Translations under genes and position numbers: made by a program
Assembly (NCBI RefSeq): GCF_001591965.1
Contig: NZ_BCVX01000003.1
Location: 124,001 to 188,000 of the forward strand
Reading direction: 5' to 3'
From: Lysinibacillus odysseyi 34hs-1 = NBRC 100172
Lineage (GTDB): Bacteria; Bacillota; Bacilli; Bacillales_A; Planococcaceae
Length of the DNA stretch: 64,000 nucleotides
Part shown: piece after piece, positions 33,713 to 42,654 of the stretch
How the letters are laid out: every line of letters starts with the position of its first letter
Numbering within the stretch: the first letter of the stretch is position 1
Notes under the pieces: generated by a model
What the model saw: only the letters and a program-made list of their open reading frames with translations
What the model was told of the DNA's origin: nothing
Databases searched by the model: none

Positions 33713-33749
33713 AAGCGGATTGCATAACTTTATTGGCAGCCCGCTTTTT
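33713..33749 (+). terminator. Terminator of the aldehyde dehydrogenase gene
   Basis: AAGCGG (33713-33718) and CCGCTT (33741-33746) pair with extra pairing inside, followed by T. Confidence 0.65.
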
Positions 33750-33823
33750 GATGCGCCCATCCCATATAGATGCTGCAGCATAATAGCATGGCCGGAAACG
33801 TGGAACCTATCCGATTTACCAAA

Positions 33824-33857
33824 TAAAAAAACGAGCGCTAAGAAGCGCTCGTTTTTC
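33824..33857. terminator. Terminator overlapping the end of the MFS gene
   Basis: ACGAGCGCT (33831-33839) and AGCGCTCGT (33844-33852) form a perfect stem with an AAGA loop. A-run and T-run on either side make it bidirectional. It contains the stop codon and last codons of the MFS gene (minus strand). Confidence 0.88.
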
Positions 33858-35016
33858 TGAATAAGAAAATATAAAGAATCATATTTACGACTAATAGTGT
33901 ACCACAAAGCACGTAGACCATCTGATAACTGAAAGACATGGCTATAATGCCGAGAATGTAGGAACCAATCGCGATGCCGGTATCAAACAGCGTAAAATAA
34001 GTAGCTGTCGCATAACCGCTTCGGGCTACAGATGTTGATTGTACAGCCTGCGATTGCATACTTGTTGTGAGCGTCCCATAACCGCTACCTACGAACACTG
34101 CTGCTACAAGAAACTGCCAAGAGTTATCCATATAAGCAAGCATAAATAGTCCGATTGTAAATAAAATAAATGAGGGGATAACAACATATTTCGGCTCTTT
34201 TTGGTCATAAATTTTACCAGTAAACGGACGGATAATGAGCATGGCCGCTGCAAAGACGACATAGAAATAACTTGCAACATTCAGCATACCCTGCTGCTCT
34301 GCATAAATCGAAATAAAGGACAAGACACTGGAATATGACAACGCCAGCAAGCTAGCAAGCAATGCGACAGGCAGTGCCTTTCTCTCGAATAAATCATCAA
34401 AAGAAAACGAAAGCTTCGGTTTTACTTCCGGCCGGGCAATATCACTCGTATTGATCGTTAAGCCAATAATACTTCCTAGTAAGCCAATCACCGATAAAAC
34501 GATAAATAAAGCCTCAAATGACGCTTTCTGTACAATGAATAAACCGACAAATGGTCCAATAACAACCGCTAAATTGGTAGACATCGTAAAATAACCGAGC
34601 CCTGCCCCTTTTCGGTTATTCGGAATAATATCCGCTGCAAGAGAGCCAGTTGCTGTTGTAGCGATACTAAACCAGATTCCTTGTAAAAATCGCAATACTA
34701 ATAGAATAGCAAACGGTTTGATGAATATGTAAAGAATCGTACATAGCAAGTAAATAACTATACTTAAAACCAGCATCTTCTTTTTACCATATATATCAAG
34801 CATTTTTGCGCTGAACGGGCGTACAAGGATAGCCGAAATCAGGAAGGCTGTTACAAGCAGTCCTGCATCATCATCAGTCCGCCCAAGATTACCTGTTACA
34901 TAGAGCGGCAAAGTCGTAATAAGCCCATAAAAAATTAAAAAGACCGCTAAATTGGTCAAAAAAAGTGCGACAAAACGCTTTGTAAATATTTGATTCTGTA
35001 CTTCCAAAAAGTTCAT
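33838..35016 (-). CDS. Major facilitator superfamily transporter
   Basis: This 392-residue protein has 12 predicted spans. The cytoplasmic loop between spans 2 and 3 reads FSAKMLDIYGKKKMLVLS, a variant of the MFS A-motif, and its repeat FTGKIYDQKEPKYVV occurs in the second half. It is probably a drug or metabolite exporter. Its start overlaps the stop of the MarR gene by four bases, so regulator and transporter form one unit, the usual arrangement for a self-regulated efflux pump. Confidence 0.9.
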   Translation of the reverse strand: MNFLEVQNQIFTKRFVALFLTNLAVFLIFYGLITTLPLYVTGNLGRTDDDAGLLVTAFLISAILVRPFSAKMLDIYGKKKMLVLSIVIYLLCTILYIFIKPFAILLVLRFLQGIWFSIATTATGSLAADIIPNNRKGAGLGYFTMSTNLAVVIGPFVGLFIVQKASFEALFIVLSVIGLLGSIIGLTINTSDIARPEVKPKLSFSFDDLFERKALPVALLASLLALSYSSVLSFISIYAEQQGMLNVASYFYVVFAAAMLIIRPFTGKIYDQKEPKYVVIPSFILFTIGLFMLAYMDNSWQFLVAAVFVGSGYGTLTTSMQSQAVQSTSVARSGYATATYFTLFDTGIAIGSYILGIIAMSFSYQMVYVLCGTLLVVNMILYIFLFRKTSAS

Positions 35017-35411
35017 CCTTTCATTTTGTTCAGTAAGTGAATTAACTGAGCTGTTTCTTCTTCTGTAAGGCTTTTAGTCATTTCAGCTTCAAATTTTAAT
35101 ACCGAGGCTTCTACTTCAGGCATCATTAGAAGGGCTGATTCGGTCAGATGGACAATCTTTTCCCTACGGTCTACCCCTTCTTCTCTCCTGACAAGCCCTA
35201 ACTTTTCCAAGCGTGTTACTGTCCGTGTAATTGTAGGGGCTTCCACATTTAAATACTTCCAAATAGCGGTTAATGTCATCGGACCTTCCTTATTTAATAA
35301 AAATAAAATTGTCCATTGAGAGCTAAACAAGCCATGCTCTTTTAATGCCTCATTTAAATGGTTAATTAAAAAGCGGTATTGCTGAAAGAAAGTATGAAAC
35401 AACGGATTCAT
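35013..35411 (-). CDS. MarR-family transcriptional regulator
   Basis: This 132-residue protein has the MarR winged helix: GPMTLTAIWKYLNVEAPTITRTVTRLEKLGLVRRE (about 56-90) followed by the wing GVDRREKIVHLTES. It likely represses the MFS pump downstream and itself through the dyad at 35429-35446, and is released by a small phenolic or drug-like ligand (family knowledge). Short dimerisation helices flank the domain. Confidence 0.93.
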   Translation of the reverse strand: MNPLFHTFFQQYRFLINHLNEALKEHGLFSSQWTILFLLNKEGPMTLTAIWKYLNVEAPTITRTVTRLEKLGLVRREEGVDRREKIVHLTESALLMMPEVEASVLKFEAEMTKSLTEEETAQLIHLLNKMKG

Positions 35412-35428
35412 CTATGTCCCTCCATTTT

Positions 35429-35446
35429 TATTTACCTAAGTAAATA
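35429..35446 (-). promoter_or_regulatory. Candidate MarR operator
   Basis: TATTTAC (35429-35435) and GTAAATA (35440-35446) form a perfect 7-bp inverted repeat with a 4-bp centre, 18 bp upstream of the MarR start. Size and position suit autorepression by a MarR dimer. Confidence 0.65.
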
Positions 35447-35485
35447 ATCACTTACATAGTTTACGGCCAGAAAAACCTTTTGTAA

Positions 35486-35523
35486 ACAAAAAAGCCCGTA
35501 TCCAGAATTTCTGCATACAGGCC
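35486..35523 (-). terminator. Terminator of coaW
   Basis: On the minus strand a long imperfect stem (GCCTGTATGCAGAA against the later TTCTGGATACGGGC) is followed by six T. Confidence 0.75.
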
Positions 35524-35542
35524 TAGCAAATATATGTTGTTT

Positions 35543-36370
35543 CTAGTGTCCAGTAATATTTAAAAGTGCTCCTACAGCTCCCGAAAAACCACTATCCTCT
35601 AAAAAAACCGGAGTATGTTTTTTTAAAATTGTATAATGGGAGATCACTTTTTTTAAATTTTCATTATCCGTAAGGGTCGATCCAATATAGACGATGTACT
35701 TTGCATTACGCTCCTCAGCAAGCTGGATACTCAGTGTCGTAATTACTTCACCGACAAGCCCTTGGACTGTTGCAAGGACATTTTCAATCGGATGTTCCAC
35801 TGCTTCCGTGATACCTACCTTACCAAAATTGCTCGCAGTAAGGCTGCCATCAATCGGCGATTCCATACCTTGGAAAATGTCCTTTACTAATAAGTCAATA
35901 GCAGAGCGGTCCCCTTTTGCAGCTAGGGAAGTAATTTTCTCAAAATCCGTAATACCCGTGAGCAGCCCCGCTAACCCGACAAGCGTTCCTCCACCAATGC
36001 CCGTTCCACTTATACGTGAATGTGTTTTTCCGTCCATATAGTGGATAGAGGTCCCTGTTCCAATATTCGTGATAATACACTTATCAATTTGATGTCCCTC
36101 TTTTTCGAGCAGATAGCGCACCCCTTTTAATGTCGCTTCAAACTCAACGATATATTCGATTGATTTCATTGTTTGCAGGACACTGCGCAGCTGTTCTGTA
36201 CGACCGCCTGTTACCCCTATCTCGTCAACCTGTGGATGCCTCTCCAGCCATTCTTTTACCCGTTCCATTTCATTCGATGGAAATACTTCTAATGTTAATT
36301 CTCCCTGTTGATTGATATAGGCAAGCTTTGTTAAAGTGCCTCCTGTATCAATACCTAATGCCTTTGCCAT
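35543..36370 (-). CDS. coaW: Type II pantothenate kinase
   Basis: Phosphorylates pantothenate with ATP, the first step to coenzyme A. The 275-residue protein has the ASKHA-fold phosphate loop GIDTGGTLTKLAY at the N-terminus, the catalytic Glu in VEFEATLKGVRYLL (about 75-88), TNIGTGTSI and the RISGTGIGGGTLVGLAGL segment (about 118-135). The size matches staphylococcal CoaW, the feedback-resistant bacterial type II enzyme. The ATG follows AGGAGTAAG. It stands alone with a terminator. Confidence 0.93.
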   Translation of the reverse strand: MAKALGIDTGGTLTKLAYINQQGELTLEVFPSNEMERVKEWLERHPQVDEIGVTGGRTEQLRSVLQTMKSIEYIVEFEATLKGVRYLLEKEGHQIDKCIITNIGTGTSIHYMDGKTHSRISGTGIGGGTLVGLAGLLTGITDFEKITSLAAKGDRSAIDLLVKDIFQGMESPIDGSLTASNFGKVGITEAVEHPIENVLATVQGLVGEVITTLSIQLAEERNAKYIVYIGSTLTDNENLKKVISHYTILKKHTPVFLEDSGFSGAVGALLNITGH

Positions 36371-36428
36371 TTGTCTTACTCCTTTTTATGCAGCGCCTTT
36401 TCCCACCTTATGTATACTACAAATACCG

Positions 36429-37490
36429 CTACACTTCGATTGTTTCTTTTGGGAATAAATCTCTTTTATTAAACTCTTCTATAATAAGGTGCTCATATTG
36501 CTTTAGTAATCGGCAGACCTTTGCCTCAAATGCATGGATAGAATTCTCGTGCATGGAAAAACGAGCTACTGCCTCCTCATCATGAAGAAGGTGCTGAAGT
36601 GTCATCACTTCTGTCTTCGGCAGACTGCAGCCATGCAATCGGAAAATCTTTGAAAGCGGTCTCAGTCCAGCCCGTGTCAGGATCACTTTTTGGTCAACCG
36701 AGGCTGCAATACCAGCCAGCATTTCCTCCGCCTTTTTACTTGGGTGGATTGTTGTTAATTGTATCACTTCCGCTTCGCCTTCTGCATTAATTCGTTTCTC
36801 CTCACTAGTCGTGAATGATAGCTTTTCATAGAGAGTCGCTATTCCTTTTCTCTCTAAACCGTCCGGAGAAATGCGAAGGTCAATGGCGGAAATAAGCAGA
36901 TCATAATGGGTTTCAGCCGGTTTCAGGCTTGATAAAAGCACCCGTACTTCATTTGTTTTCTGCTCCTCAATAAGCTGTTCCCCTTTTGCAGCTTCAAAGA
37001 TTTGACGCAAACTATCTGCATCAGCTAATGCTCTATGCTGTGTTTTAGCTTCCAGCCCCAGTTGTCCCATCAGTCCCAATAGGCTTGGCTGTTCCTTTAT
37101 ATGATTCGCTATCATATATTTCTGTTGAAAGTCGATCATCGGAAAAATAAAATCATTTTTCATATAATTTCTTTTTAGCTCCGATTCAAGCACTTTCCGG
37201 TCAAACTCCCCAAATGTAAGAAAAATACAATCTTTCTTGCACCAGCGTTTAAACTTATACATCGCTTCTTTAAAGGATGGCGCATCTAGCAACTGCTCAG
37301 TTTTAATACCTGTAAGTTTTTGGATATGAGTATTCAGCTTTTTAAATTTATAAGGCTGAATAAGCTGGGTAAAAGTTTCGGTTGTCCCATCGGTATTCCA
37401 TTTAACAGCTCCCAGTTCAATCATGTATTGCTGACCGCGTATAAGGGCAGCCTCTATATCGATACAAATATATGTATGCTTCCTTGTCAA
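36429..37490 (-). CDS. DEDDh 3'-5' exonuclease-domain protein with an extra C-terminal region
   Basis: The N-terminal 170 residues form an epsilon/KapD-type exonuclease: the DxE motif in CIDIEAA, TFGEFDRKVLE with the second acidic residue, and HRALADADSL with the catalytic His and Asp. Plain KapD-like proteins end near 200 residues. Here another 180 residues follow (about 175-353), with no family I recognise, including a TTIHPSKKAEEMLAGIA stretch and a C-terminal helix. The start is uncertain: TTG 37490 has AGGTGG 6 nt upstream, but a GTG and TTG slightly upstream are possible. It may act in RNA or DNA 3'-end trimming. Confidence 0.78.
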   Translation of the reverse strand: MTRKHTYICIDIEAALIRGQQYMIELGAVKWNTDGTTETFTQLIQPYKFKKLNTHIQKLTGIKTEQLLDAPSFKEAMYKFKRWCKKDCIFLTFGEFDRKVLESELKRNYMKNDFIFPMIDFQQKYMIANHIKEQPSLLGLMGQLGLEAKTQHRALADADSLRQIFEAAKGEQLIEEQKTNEVRVLLSSLKPAETHYDLLISAIDLRISPDGLERKGIATLYEKLSFTTSEEKRINAEGEAEVIQLTTIHPSKKAEEMLAGIAASVDQKVILTRAGLRPLSKIFRLHGCSLPKTEVMTLQHLLHDEEAVARFSMHENSIHAFEAKVCRLLKQYEHLIIEEFNKRDLFPKETIEV

Positions 37491-37720
37491 TTTTCCCACC
37501 TGCAACTTTCCGAGATGGACCCTTCCATCCCAATTACCTTTTCATATTGTAACGCAAATTTTAATTATTGGACACGTCCGTGTTTTAATTTCAGGACATT
37601 TTTCCTTATCGCACGTTATTTTTCAAGGAAGGTCTCCTGCTGTTTTTATACTTAATATTTTATCTTTCACATGTTTTGCGATACGATAGAAGCATGTAAG
37701 AAAGACTGGAGGAACATTCG

Positions 37721-38554
37721 ATGAATGAAAAGGCACTGCAAAAGGATGCCATGCGTGTATTAAAAGAAACAAGTCGTACATTTTATATTCCTATCACATT
37801 TTTAGGTACGAACTTGAAATATGCCGTGGGCTGCGCTTACTTATGCATGCGGGCATTAGATGAAATTGAAGATAATGAAGAGGTTGATAACCAAATTAAA
37901 CATGATATTTTGATGAAGGTAAAGGATCTCTTTCACTATCCATTCAATGAAAAAGCTTACCTCGAAGCACTTGGTGAAGAAAAAGAAAAAATGCCGGAAG
38001 TTACCCTTCGTATGAAGGATTGGATTGAAGTATGTCCTGCAGATGCACGGAATATTATGTTTGAAGCGTGTGAGGAAATGGCATACGGTATGGGGAAATG
38101 GGCTCAAAAAGACTTCAATGTACAGACAAGAGAGGATTTAGATGAATATACATACTATGTAGCAGGTCTTGTCGGCCGTATGCTTTCACAAATGTTTGAA
38201 TGGGATACAGGTTTAAAAACCGATCACGATCTGGCAATTGGGTATGGCCGCGGGCTGCAGGCTGTCAATATTCTGCGCAATGAGAAAGAGGATATGGAAG
38301 AACGCGGTGTCAGCTTTGTACCTGATGGATGGACACGCGACGATTTATTCACCTATGCAGATGAACAGCTTGCACATGGCAATGCTTATATTGAAAGTAC
38401 ACGCAGTAAAAAGAAAGTATTCATGTTTGCCAAACTACCTTATATGCTTGCCAACAAAACATTGGCTGTAATGAAGGAAGGCCGCGAAAAAATATCACGT
38501 TTTGAGGTCGAACAGTTAGTCGAAGAAGTAAAAGCCGAAGAAGGCGTGGAATAG
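37721..38554 (+). CDS. Squalene/phytoene synthase-family protein
   Basis: This 277-residue all-alpha prenyl synthase-like protein has the first Asp-rich motif DEIED (Asp47-Asp51) after SRTFYIP, and the YTYYVAGLVGRML helix (143-155). The second motif reads N183-ILR-N187-EKE-D191, with Asn where most family members have the first Asp of the D-x-x-x-D. The family joins two farnesyl or geranylgeranyl diphosphates head to head; some bacillal relatives only hydrolyse the diphosphate. No carotenoid desaturase gene is nearby. GGAGG lies before the ATG. Confidence 0.82.
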   Translation: MNEKALQKDAMRVLKETSRTFYIPITFLGTNLKYAVGCAYLCMRALDEIEDNEEVDNQIKHDILMKVKDLFHYPFNEKAYLEALGEEKEKMPEVTLRMKDWIEVCPADARNIMFEACEEMAYGMGKWAQKDFNVQTREDLDEYTYYVAGLVGRMLSQMFEWDTGLKTDHDLAIGYGRGLQAVNILRNEKEDMEERGVSFVPDGWTRDDLFTYADEQLAHGNAYIESTRSKKKVFMFAKLPYMLANKTLAVMKEGREKISRFEVEQLVEEVKAEEGVE

Positions 38555-38563
38555 TTAGATCGA

Positions 38564-38594
38564 AGGGAGGTAGGCTTGTTCACCTCCCTTTTTC
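38564..38594 (+). terminator. Terminator of the phytoene-synthase-like gene
   Basis: AGGGAGGT (38564-38571) and ACCTCCCT (38582-38589) pair, followed by five T. Confidence 0.85.
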
Positions 38595-38704
38595 CACTCC
38601 TATGACATACCGGCAGATGCTGCTCTGCTACTTGCTTCCGCTCAGCAGCCTTCCCCTGTTTCACCGCCAAAACACCCGTTTCCCCTTCCGTCTTCTATAA
38701 CCTA

Positions 38705-39055
38705 TTATAAAAATAGAAGAATCCCAAACGAACAAACTAAACAGATCATTACATATACAAGCGAAACAATATACTTCTTCTTTTCCTTGTAAAGCAATCG
38801 TTCAAGCAGTGTACGGATTGCATATAACATAGCAAAAAATAAAAATACTAAAAAATATAGCTGTTTACCAGTCGCTCCGCTTGCTGAAAGAAAGGCAAGG
38901 AAGAAGACACATGCAATGATTTCAAAAATCATATGTTTTTTATTAACGAATTGGTCAGTAAATTTTTCGTTTTTCTCGATTTTATACTTTTTACGTAAAT
39001 ACAAATCAAAAATACCTGCCGCAATAACGGCCCCTATTAAAATAGTTATGAACAT
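38705..39055 (-). CDS. DUF4181-like small membrane protein
   Basis: This 116-residue protein has four hydrophobic segments, starting MFITILIGAVIAAGIFDLYLRKKYKIEK and with a conserved-looking basic/acidic linker between the first two. It resembles the DUF4181 family of Bacillales; function unknown. ATG 39055 is used because TAGGAG lies upstream, and it begins 11 nt after the dsdA stop, so it is probably the last gene of that operon. Confidence 0.7.
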   Translation of the reverse strand: MFITILIGAVIAAGIFDLYLRKKYKIEKNEKFTDQFVNKKHMIFEIIACVFFLAFLSASGATGKQLYFLVFLFFAMLYAIRTLLERLLYKEKKKYIVSLVYVMICLVCSFGILLFL

Positions 39056-39065
39056 GATGCTTCTC

Positions 39066-40388
39066 CTATTTCTCTGTTTGTAAATATGCCTGGCGAACCG
39101 CTTCAGGAACCATGTTTCCTCCGGTAGACCATACAAGATGTGCGGCATTATCCATTTTCTCTGTCAACTGGTGCTTCTTCACATATTCAGCTCCTTCTGA
39201 TACAAGTTGAATAGGGCCGAATACACCTGCATGTGCAGATGGTTCCATAAAAATATTTTCCAGCTCAAACATCGCCTTCAGGCTTCTGCACAAAAAGCTA
39301 TCATCAACAGTGTAGCAGCCGCTAACGATTGTTTCCATGATGGAACCGACAAATTTTGATGGTCTTGCTACCGCCAGACCGTCAGCCTCTGTTTCATTTG
39401 TCAGCCCAATGTCCGTTACCGAAATTTTATCATGAAGCCCTGTCATCATACCGAGCATCATACAAGGTGACTGGACAGGTTCACCGAAAAAGATATGCAC
39501 ATGCTCCCCAAATACTTGCTGCAGACCATAGGCCACCCCGCCGGGAGCTCCACCTACTCCACAAGGAATATAAACGAATAACGGATGGTCTCCGTCAACT
39601 TTCACATTCAATGCTATCAGCTGTTCCTTTACACGCAGAGCAGCTACAGCATAGCCGAGAAATAGGTCTTTTGAGTTTTCATCATCTACAAAATGGCACA
39701 TCGGGTCAGCTTCCGCTTCTTTTCTCCCCTGTTCCACCGCCATACTGTAGTCAGCCTTATATTCCTTTACTTCAACGCCAAGAGAACGAAGATGCTCCTT
39801 TTTCCACTCTTTTGCATCAGCAGACATATGCACAGTTACTTCGAAGCCAAGCTTTGCACTTATAATTCCTATACTTAAGCCGAGATTTCCCGTAGAACCT
39901 ACCGCCACTTTGTAATGAGAGAAGAATTCTCGCATTTTATCTGAGAATAACAGAGCATAATCATCCTTTTCCGTTAAATAGCCGTGCTCCATTGCTAAAG
40001 ATTCTGCATGTTTTAATACCTCATAAATACCGCCGCGTGCCTTTATAGACCCCGCTACCGGTAATGCGTGGTCACATTTCAACAGCAGCCTGCCCGGAAT
40101 TTCAATGGCACGTCTTCCTTCAATCAATGCCTTCATTTCAGCAATCTCTCGAATATCCGATTCAATCAAGCCATTTAGTACAGTCGTCTCCGGAAACGCA
40201 ACTATGAAATAGGAGGAAAATCGGCGCAGTCTTGCTTCAGCTTCCAATACATCCTTCATCATAATTTCCGTTCTGACATATGAAGGGTCTCGCTTTTCAT
40301 TTAACCACAACACCGTTTCTCCTCTTTGCAACGGTTGGATCAATGGAAAATCCGAACTTAATTGAGTTAGATTAATTAAATGGTTCAT
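39066..40388 (-). CDS. dsdA: D-serine ammonia-lyase
   Basis: This PLP enzyme turns D-serine into pyruvate and ammonia. The 440-residue protein shows the Lys-PLP site AGSIKARGG (about 112-120), the cofactor phosphate loop GSTGNLGLSIG, the CGVGGAPGG loop and a C-terminal WSTGGNMVP. It lies between the YaiI-family gene (5-nt gap) and the DUF4181 gene (11-nt gap), forming a three-gene unit on the minus strand. Detoxification of D-serine or its use as carbon source is the known role. Confidence 0.95.
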   Translation of the reverse strand: MNHLINLTQLSSDFPLIQPLQRGETVLWLNEKRDPSYVRTEIMMKDVLEAEARLRRFSSYFIVAFPETTVLNGLIESDIREIAEMKALIEGRRAIEIPGRLLLKCDHALPVAGSIKARGGIYEVLKHAESLAMEHGYLTEKDDYALLFSDKMREFFSHYKVAVGSTGNLGLSIGIISAKLGFEVTVHMSADAKEWKKEHLRSLGVEVKEYKADYSMAVEQGRKEAEADPMCHFVDDENSKDLFLGYAVAALRVKEQLIALNVKVDGDHPLFVYIPCGVGGAPGGVAYGLQQVFGEHVHIFFGEPVQSPCMMLGMMTGLHDKISVTDIGLTNETEADGLAVARPSKFVGSIMETIVSGCYTVDDSFLCRSLKAMFELENIFMEPSAHAGVFGPIQLVSEGAEYVKKHQLTEKMDNAAHLVWSTGGNMVPEAVRQAYLQTEK

Positions 40389-40393
40389 GTTTT

Positions 40394-40852
40394 CTACCCC
40401 TCTTTTTCTGTTGGAATGACTCGTTCACAAAGTTGTCGAAATTTCTTTTCAAACGAAATATTATTTTCTTCCGTACGCTTTTTCGGTCCCTTCAACCTGC
40501 CGCCAGCACGTCTGATTTTCGCACTTTCATATCGGAAGGTGAGTAATTGATCAATATTGTCTGAAGTCAATTCTCTTCCGTTTGCATCAATCACATAAGC
40601 CCCTTTGGCAATACACATAGCTGCAAGGCCATAATCGCCCGTAATGACAATATCTCCTCTTGAAAGCGTATTCACAAGCTTAAAATCAACTGAATCTGGT
40701 CCTTTCGGTACAATAATTGTTATTGCATTTTCACGCTCAATACGATGAGAAGTATCGCAAAACAAGATAGGTTTTATCTCATATCGAGATGATACAAACA
40801 GCGCCAAATCAATAACAGGGCAGGCATCTGCATCAATTAATAATTGAATCAC
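40394..40852 (-). CDS. YaiI/YqxD-family protein (DUF188, PIN-like)
   Basis: This 152-residue protein has the family start LLIDADACPVIDLALFVSSRY and the ITGDYGLAAMCIAKGAYVIDANGRELT block with acidic residues like those of PIN-domain nucleases. The function is not established. GTG 40852 is chosen since the alignment-like start LIDADACP follows it and GGAG lies 9-10 nt upstream; an ATG five codons earlier lacks a ribosome site. It is the first gene of the dsdA unit. Confidence 0.85.
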   Translation of the reverse strand: MIQLLIDADACPVIDLALFVSSRYEIKPILFCDTSHRIERENAITIIVPKGPDSVDFKLVNTLSRGDIVITGDYGLAAMCIAKGAYVIDANGRELTSDNIDQLLTFRYESAKIRRAGGRLKGPKKRTEENNISFEKKFRQLCERVIPTEKEG

Positions 40853-41024
40853 CAAAATACACTCCATTCAATAATGCCGAAATTATATTATTTTAATATA
40901 TTATTTTTCCCTTTTTCTTTTCGTTTCCTTGAACCTCAAAACGGGTTAGAAACCGAAAATTATATTGAATTGTTTGAAAAATCATAATACGATACTGCTA
41001 ACAAATTTTTTGGGGGGTAACATA

Positions 41025-42398
41025 ATGACGACCATTACTACGACAAACGATACACGTACCAAAGAATATATCGATAATGTGTTTACACGTTTAAAAGAAA
41101 AAAATTCTCACCAGCCGGAATTTCTTCAAGCAGCAGAAGAAATTTTGTTTTCTCTCGCTCCTGTTCTTGCACAGCATCCGGAATATATTGAGCATAACAT
41201 TTTAGAGCGAATTGTAGAGCCGGACAGAATTATATCGTTTCGTGTAGCCTGGCAGGATGATAACAATCACGTACAAGTAAACCGCGGCTACCGTGTACAA
41301 TTCAATAATGTAATTGGACCATATAAGGGTGGTCTTCGTTTCCACCCTACTGTAAATGAATCAATTATGAAGTTTTTAGCTTTTGAACAGATTTTTAAAA
41401 ATGCTCTTACTGGCCAGACAATCGGCGGCGGCAAAGGTGGTTCCGATTTCAATCCGAAAGGAAAGTCAGACGCAGAAATTATGCGCTTCTGCCAATCGTT
41501 CATGTCTGAATTATACCGTCATATCGGTCCGGATGTCGATGTTCCTGCCGGCGATATTGGAGTAGGTGCCCGGGAAATAGGTTATATGTGGGGTCAATAC
41601 AAGCGTTTACGCGGTGCATATGAAGCTGGCGTATTGACTGGGAAGAAACCAGGCTACGGCGGATCATTGGCTCGAAAAGAAGCAACAGGTTATGGATTAG
41701 TATACTTCGTGGCAGAAATGCTGCACGAAAAAGGCGAATCATTCGTTGATAAGACAGTCGTTGTATCTGGTTCAGGCAATGTTGCCATTTATGCGATCGA
41801 AAAAGCTCAGCACTACGGCGCTAAAGTTGTGGCTTGCTCCGATTCATCAGGCTATATTTATGATGCAGACGGGATTGACTTAGCTGCTATCAAGGAAATC
41901 AAAGAAATTAAAGGCGATCGTATACAATCCTATTTACAGTACCGACCAAATGCGGAATACCACGAAGGCTGTACAAATATTTGGTCTGTACCTTGTGATA
42001 TAGCACTTCCTTGCGCCACGCAAAACGAAATTAACGGAGACTCAGCCCGTCTATTGCTGGCAAACGGTACAAAGTTTGTTGCAGAAGGGGCCAATATGCC
42101 TTCTGATTTAGAAGCAATCAATATTTACCTTGAAAACGATATTTACTTTGGTCCCGGAAAAGCAGCGAATGCTGGAGGTGTGGCTGTCTCTGCGCTGGAA
42201 ATGGCACAAAACTCCGGTCGAACTGCTTGGTCATTCCAAAAAGTAGACGAAAAATTACAGGAGATTATGAAGGCCATTTATGCAGAATCAAAAGAAGCTG
42301 CCGAAACATATGGCTTTGCTGGAAATCTTGTTGTAGGATCAAATATTGCCGGCTTTAGAAAAGTAGCAGATGGCATGGTTGCTGAAGGCGTCTATTAA
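41025..42398 (+). CDS. gdhA: NADP-type glutamate dehydrogenase
   Basis: Interconverts 2-oxoglutarate plus ammonia and glutamate. The 457-residue length and motifs are those of the hexameric small GDH of the anabolic type: GGLRFHPTVNESIMKFLAFEQ, the catalytic Lys in GGGKGGSDFNPKGKS, PAGDIGVGAREIGYMWGQYK, and the Rossmann loop VSGSGNVAIYAIEKA (about 235-249). ATG 41025 has a GGGGGG ribosome site upstream; the longer frame lacks one. It is a single-gene unit with a terminator. I see no GlnR/TnrA box. Confidence 0.96.
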   Translation: MTTITTTNDTRTKEYIDNVFTRLKEKNSHQPEFLQAAEEILFSLAPVLAQHPEYIEHNILERIVEPDRIISFRVAWQDDNNHVQVNRGYRVQFNNVIGPYKGGLRFHPTVNESIMKFLAFEQIFKNALTGQTIGGGKGGSDFNPKGKSDAEIMRFCQSFMSELYRHIGPDVDVPAGDIGVGAREIGYMWGQYKRLRGAYEAGVLTGKKPGYGGSLARKEATGYGLVYFVAEMLHEKGESFVDKTVVVSGSGNVAIYAIEKAQHYGAKVVACSDSSGYIYDADGIDLAAIKEIKEIKGDRIQSYLQYRPNAEYHEGCTNIWSVPCDIALPCATQNEINGDSARLLLANGTKFVAEGANMPSDLEAINIYLENDIYFGPGKAANAGGVAVSALEMAQNSGRTAWSFQKVDEKLQEIMKAIYAESKEAAETYGFAGNLVVGSNIAGFRKVADGMVAEGVY

Positions 42399-42500
42399 TC
42401 CAAAGCTATAAAGTTTACCTCAGATCCTCCTATATTAAAAAAGGAAGTATCTCCATCAAATTTTTTATAAAGCCCTGTTCTACTTATTAACTTTAACATG

Positions 42501-42547
42501 AAGAGCTGACTGGAAAGTACCTGCTTTCTGGATAGCTCTTTTTTTCT
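42501..42547 (+). terminator. Terminator of gdhA
   Basis: AAGAGCT (42501-42507) pairs with AGCTCTT (42534-42540), with an inner GAAAG/CTTTC pairing, then a T-run. Confidence 0.8.
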
Positions 42548-42574
42548 TACTGTTTCGTCAGACGTCCTTCTTTT

Positions 42575-42618
42575 AAAAACGAACATTTTATTATATAAAC
42601 ACTTAAAATATTCGTGTT
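42575..42618 (+). promoter_or_regulatory. PurR operator: inverted PurBox pair
   Basis: AAAAACGAACATTT (42575-42588) and, inverted, AAAATATTCGTGTT (42605-42618) carry the CGAA/TTCG cores of PurBoxes 27 nt apart, as in B. subtilis pur operators. A TATAAT -10 (42618-42623) directly follows, so PurR bound here would block the purC promoter. PurR is released by PRPP. Confidence 0.75.
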
Positions 42619-42654
42619 ATAATAAACTAGATCTTACATAACGGAGGTTTTCTT

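Noticed and set aside
40965-41024. 20-codon N-terminal extension of gdhA
   Set aside because: The strong ribosome site lies inside it, just before the ATG at 41025, and the extra residues are not family-like.
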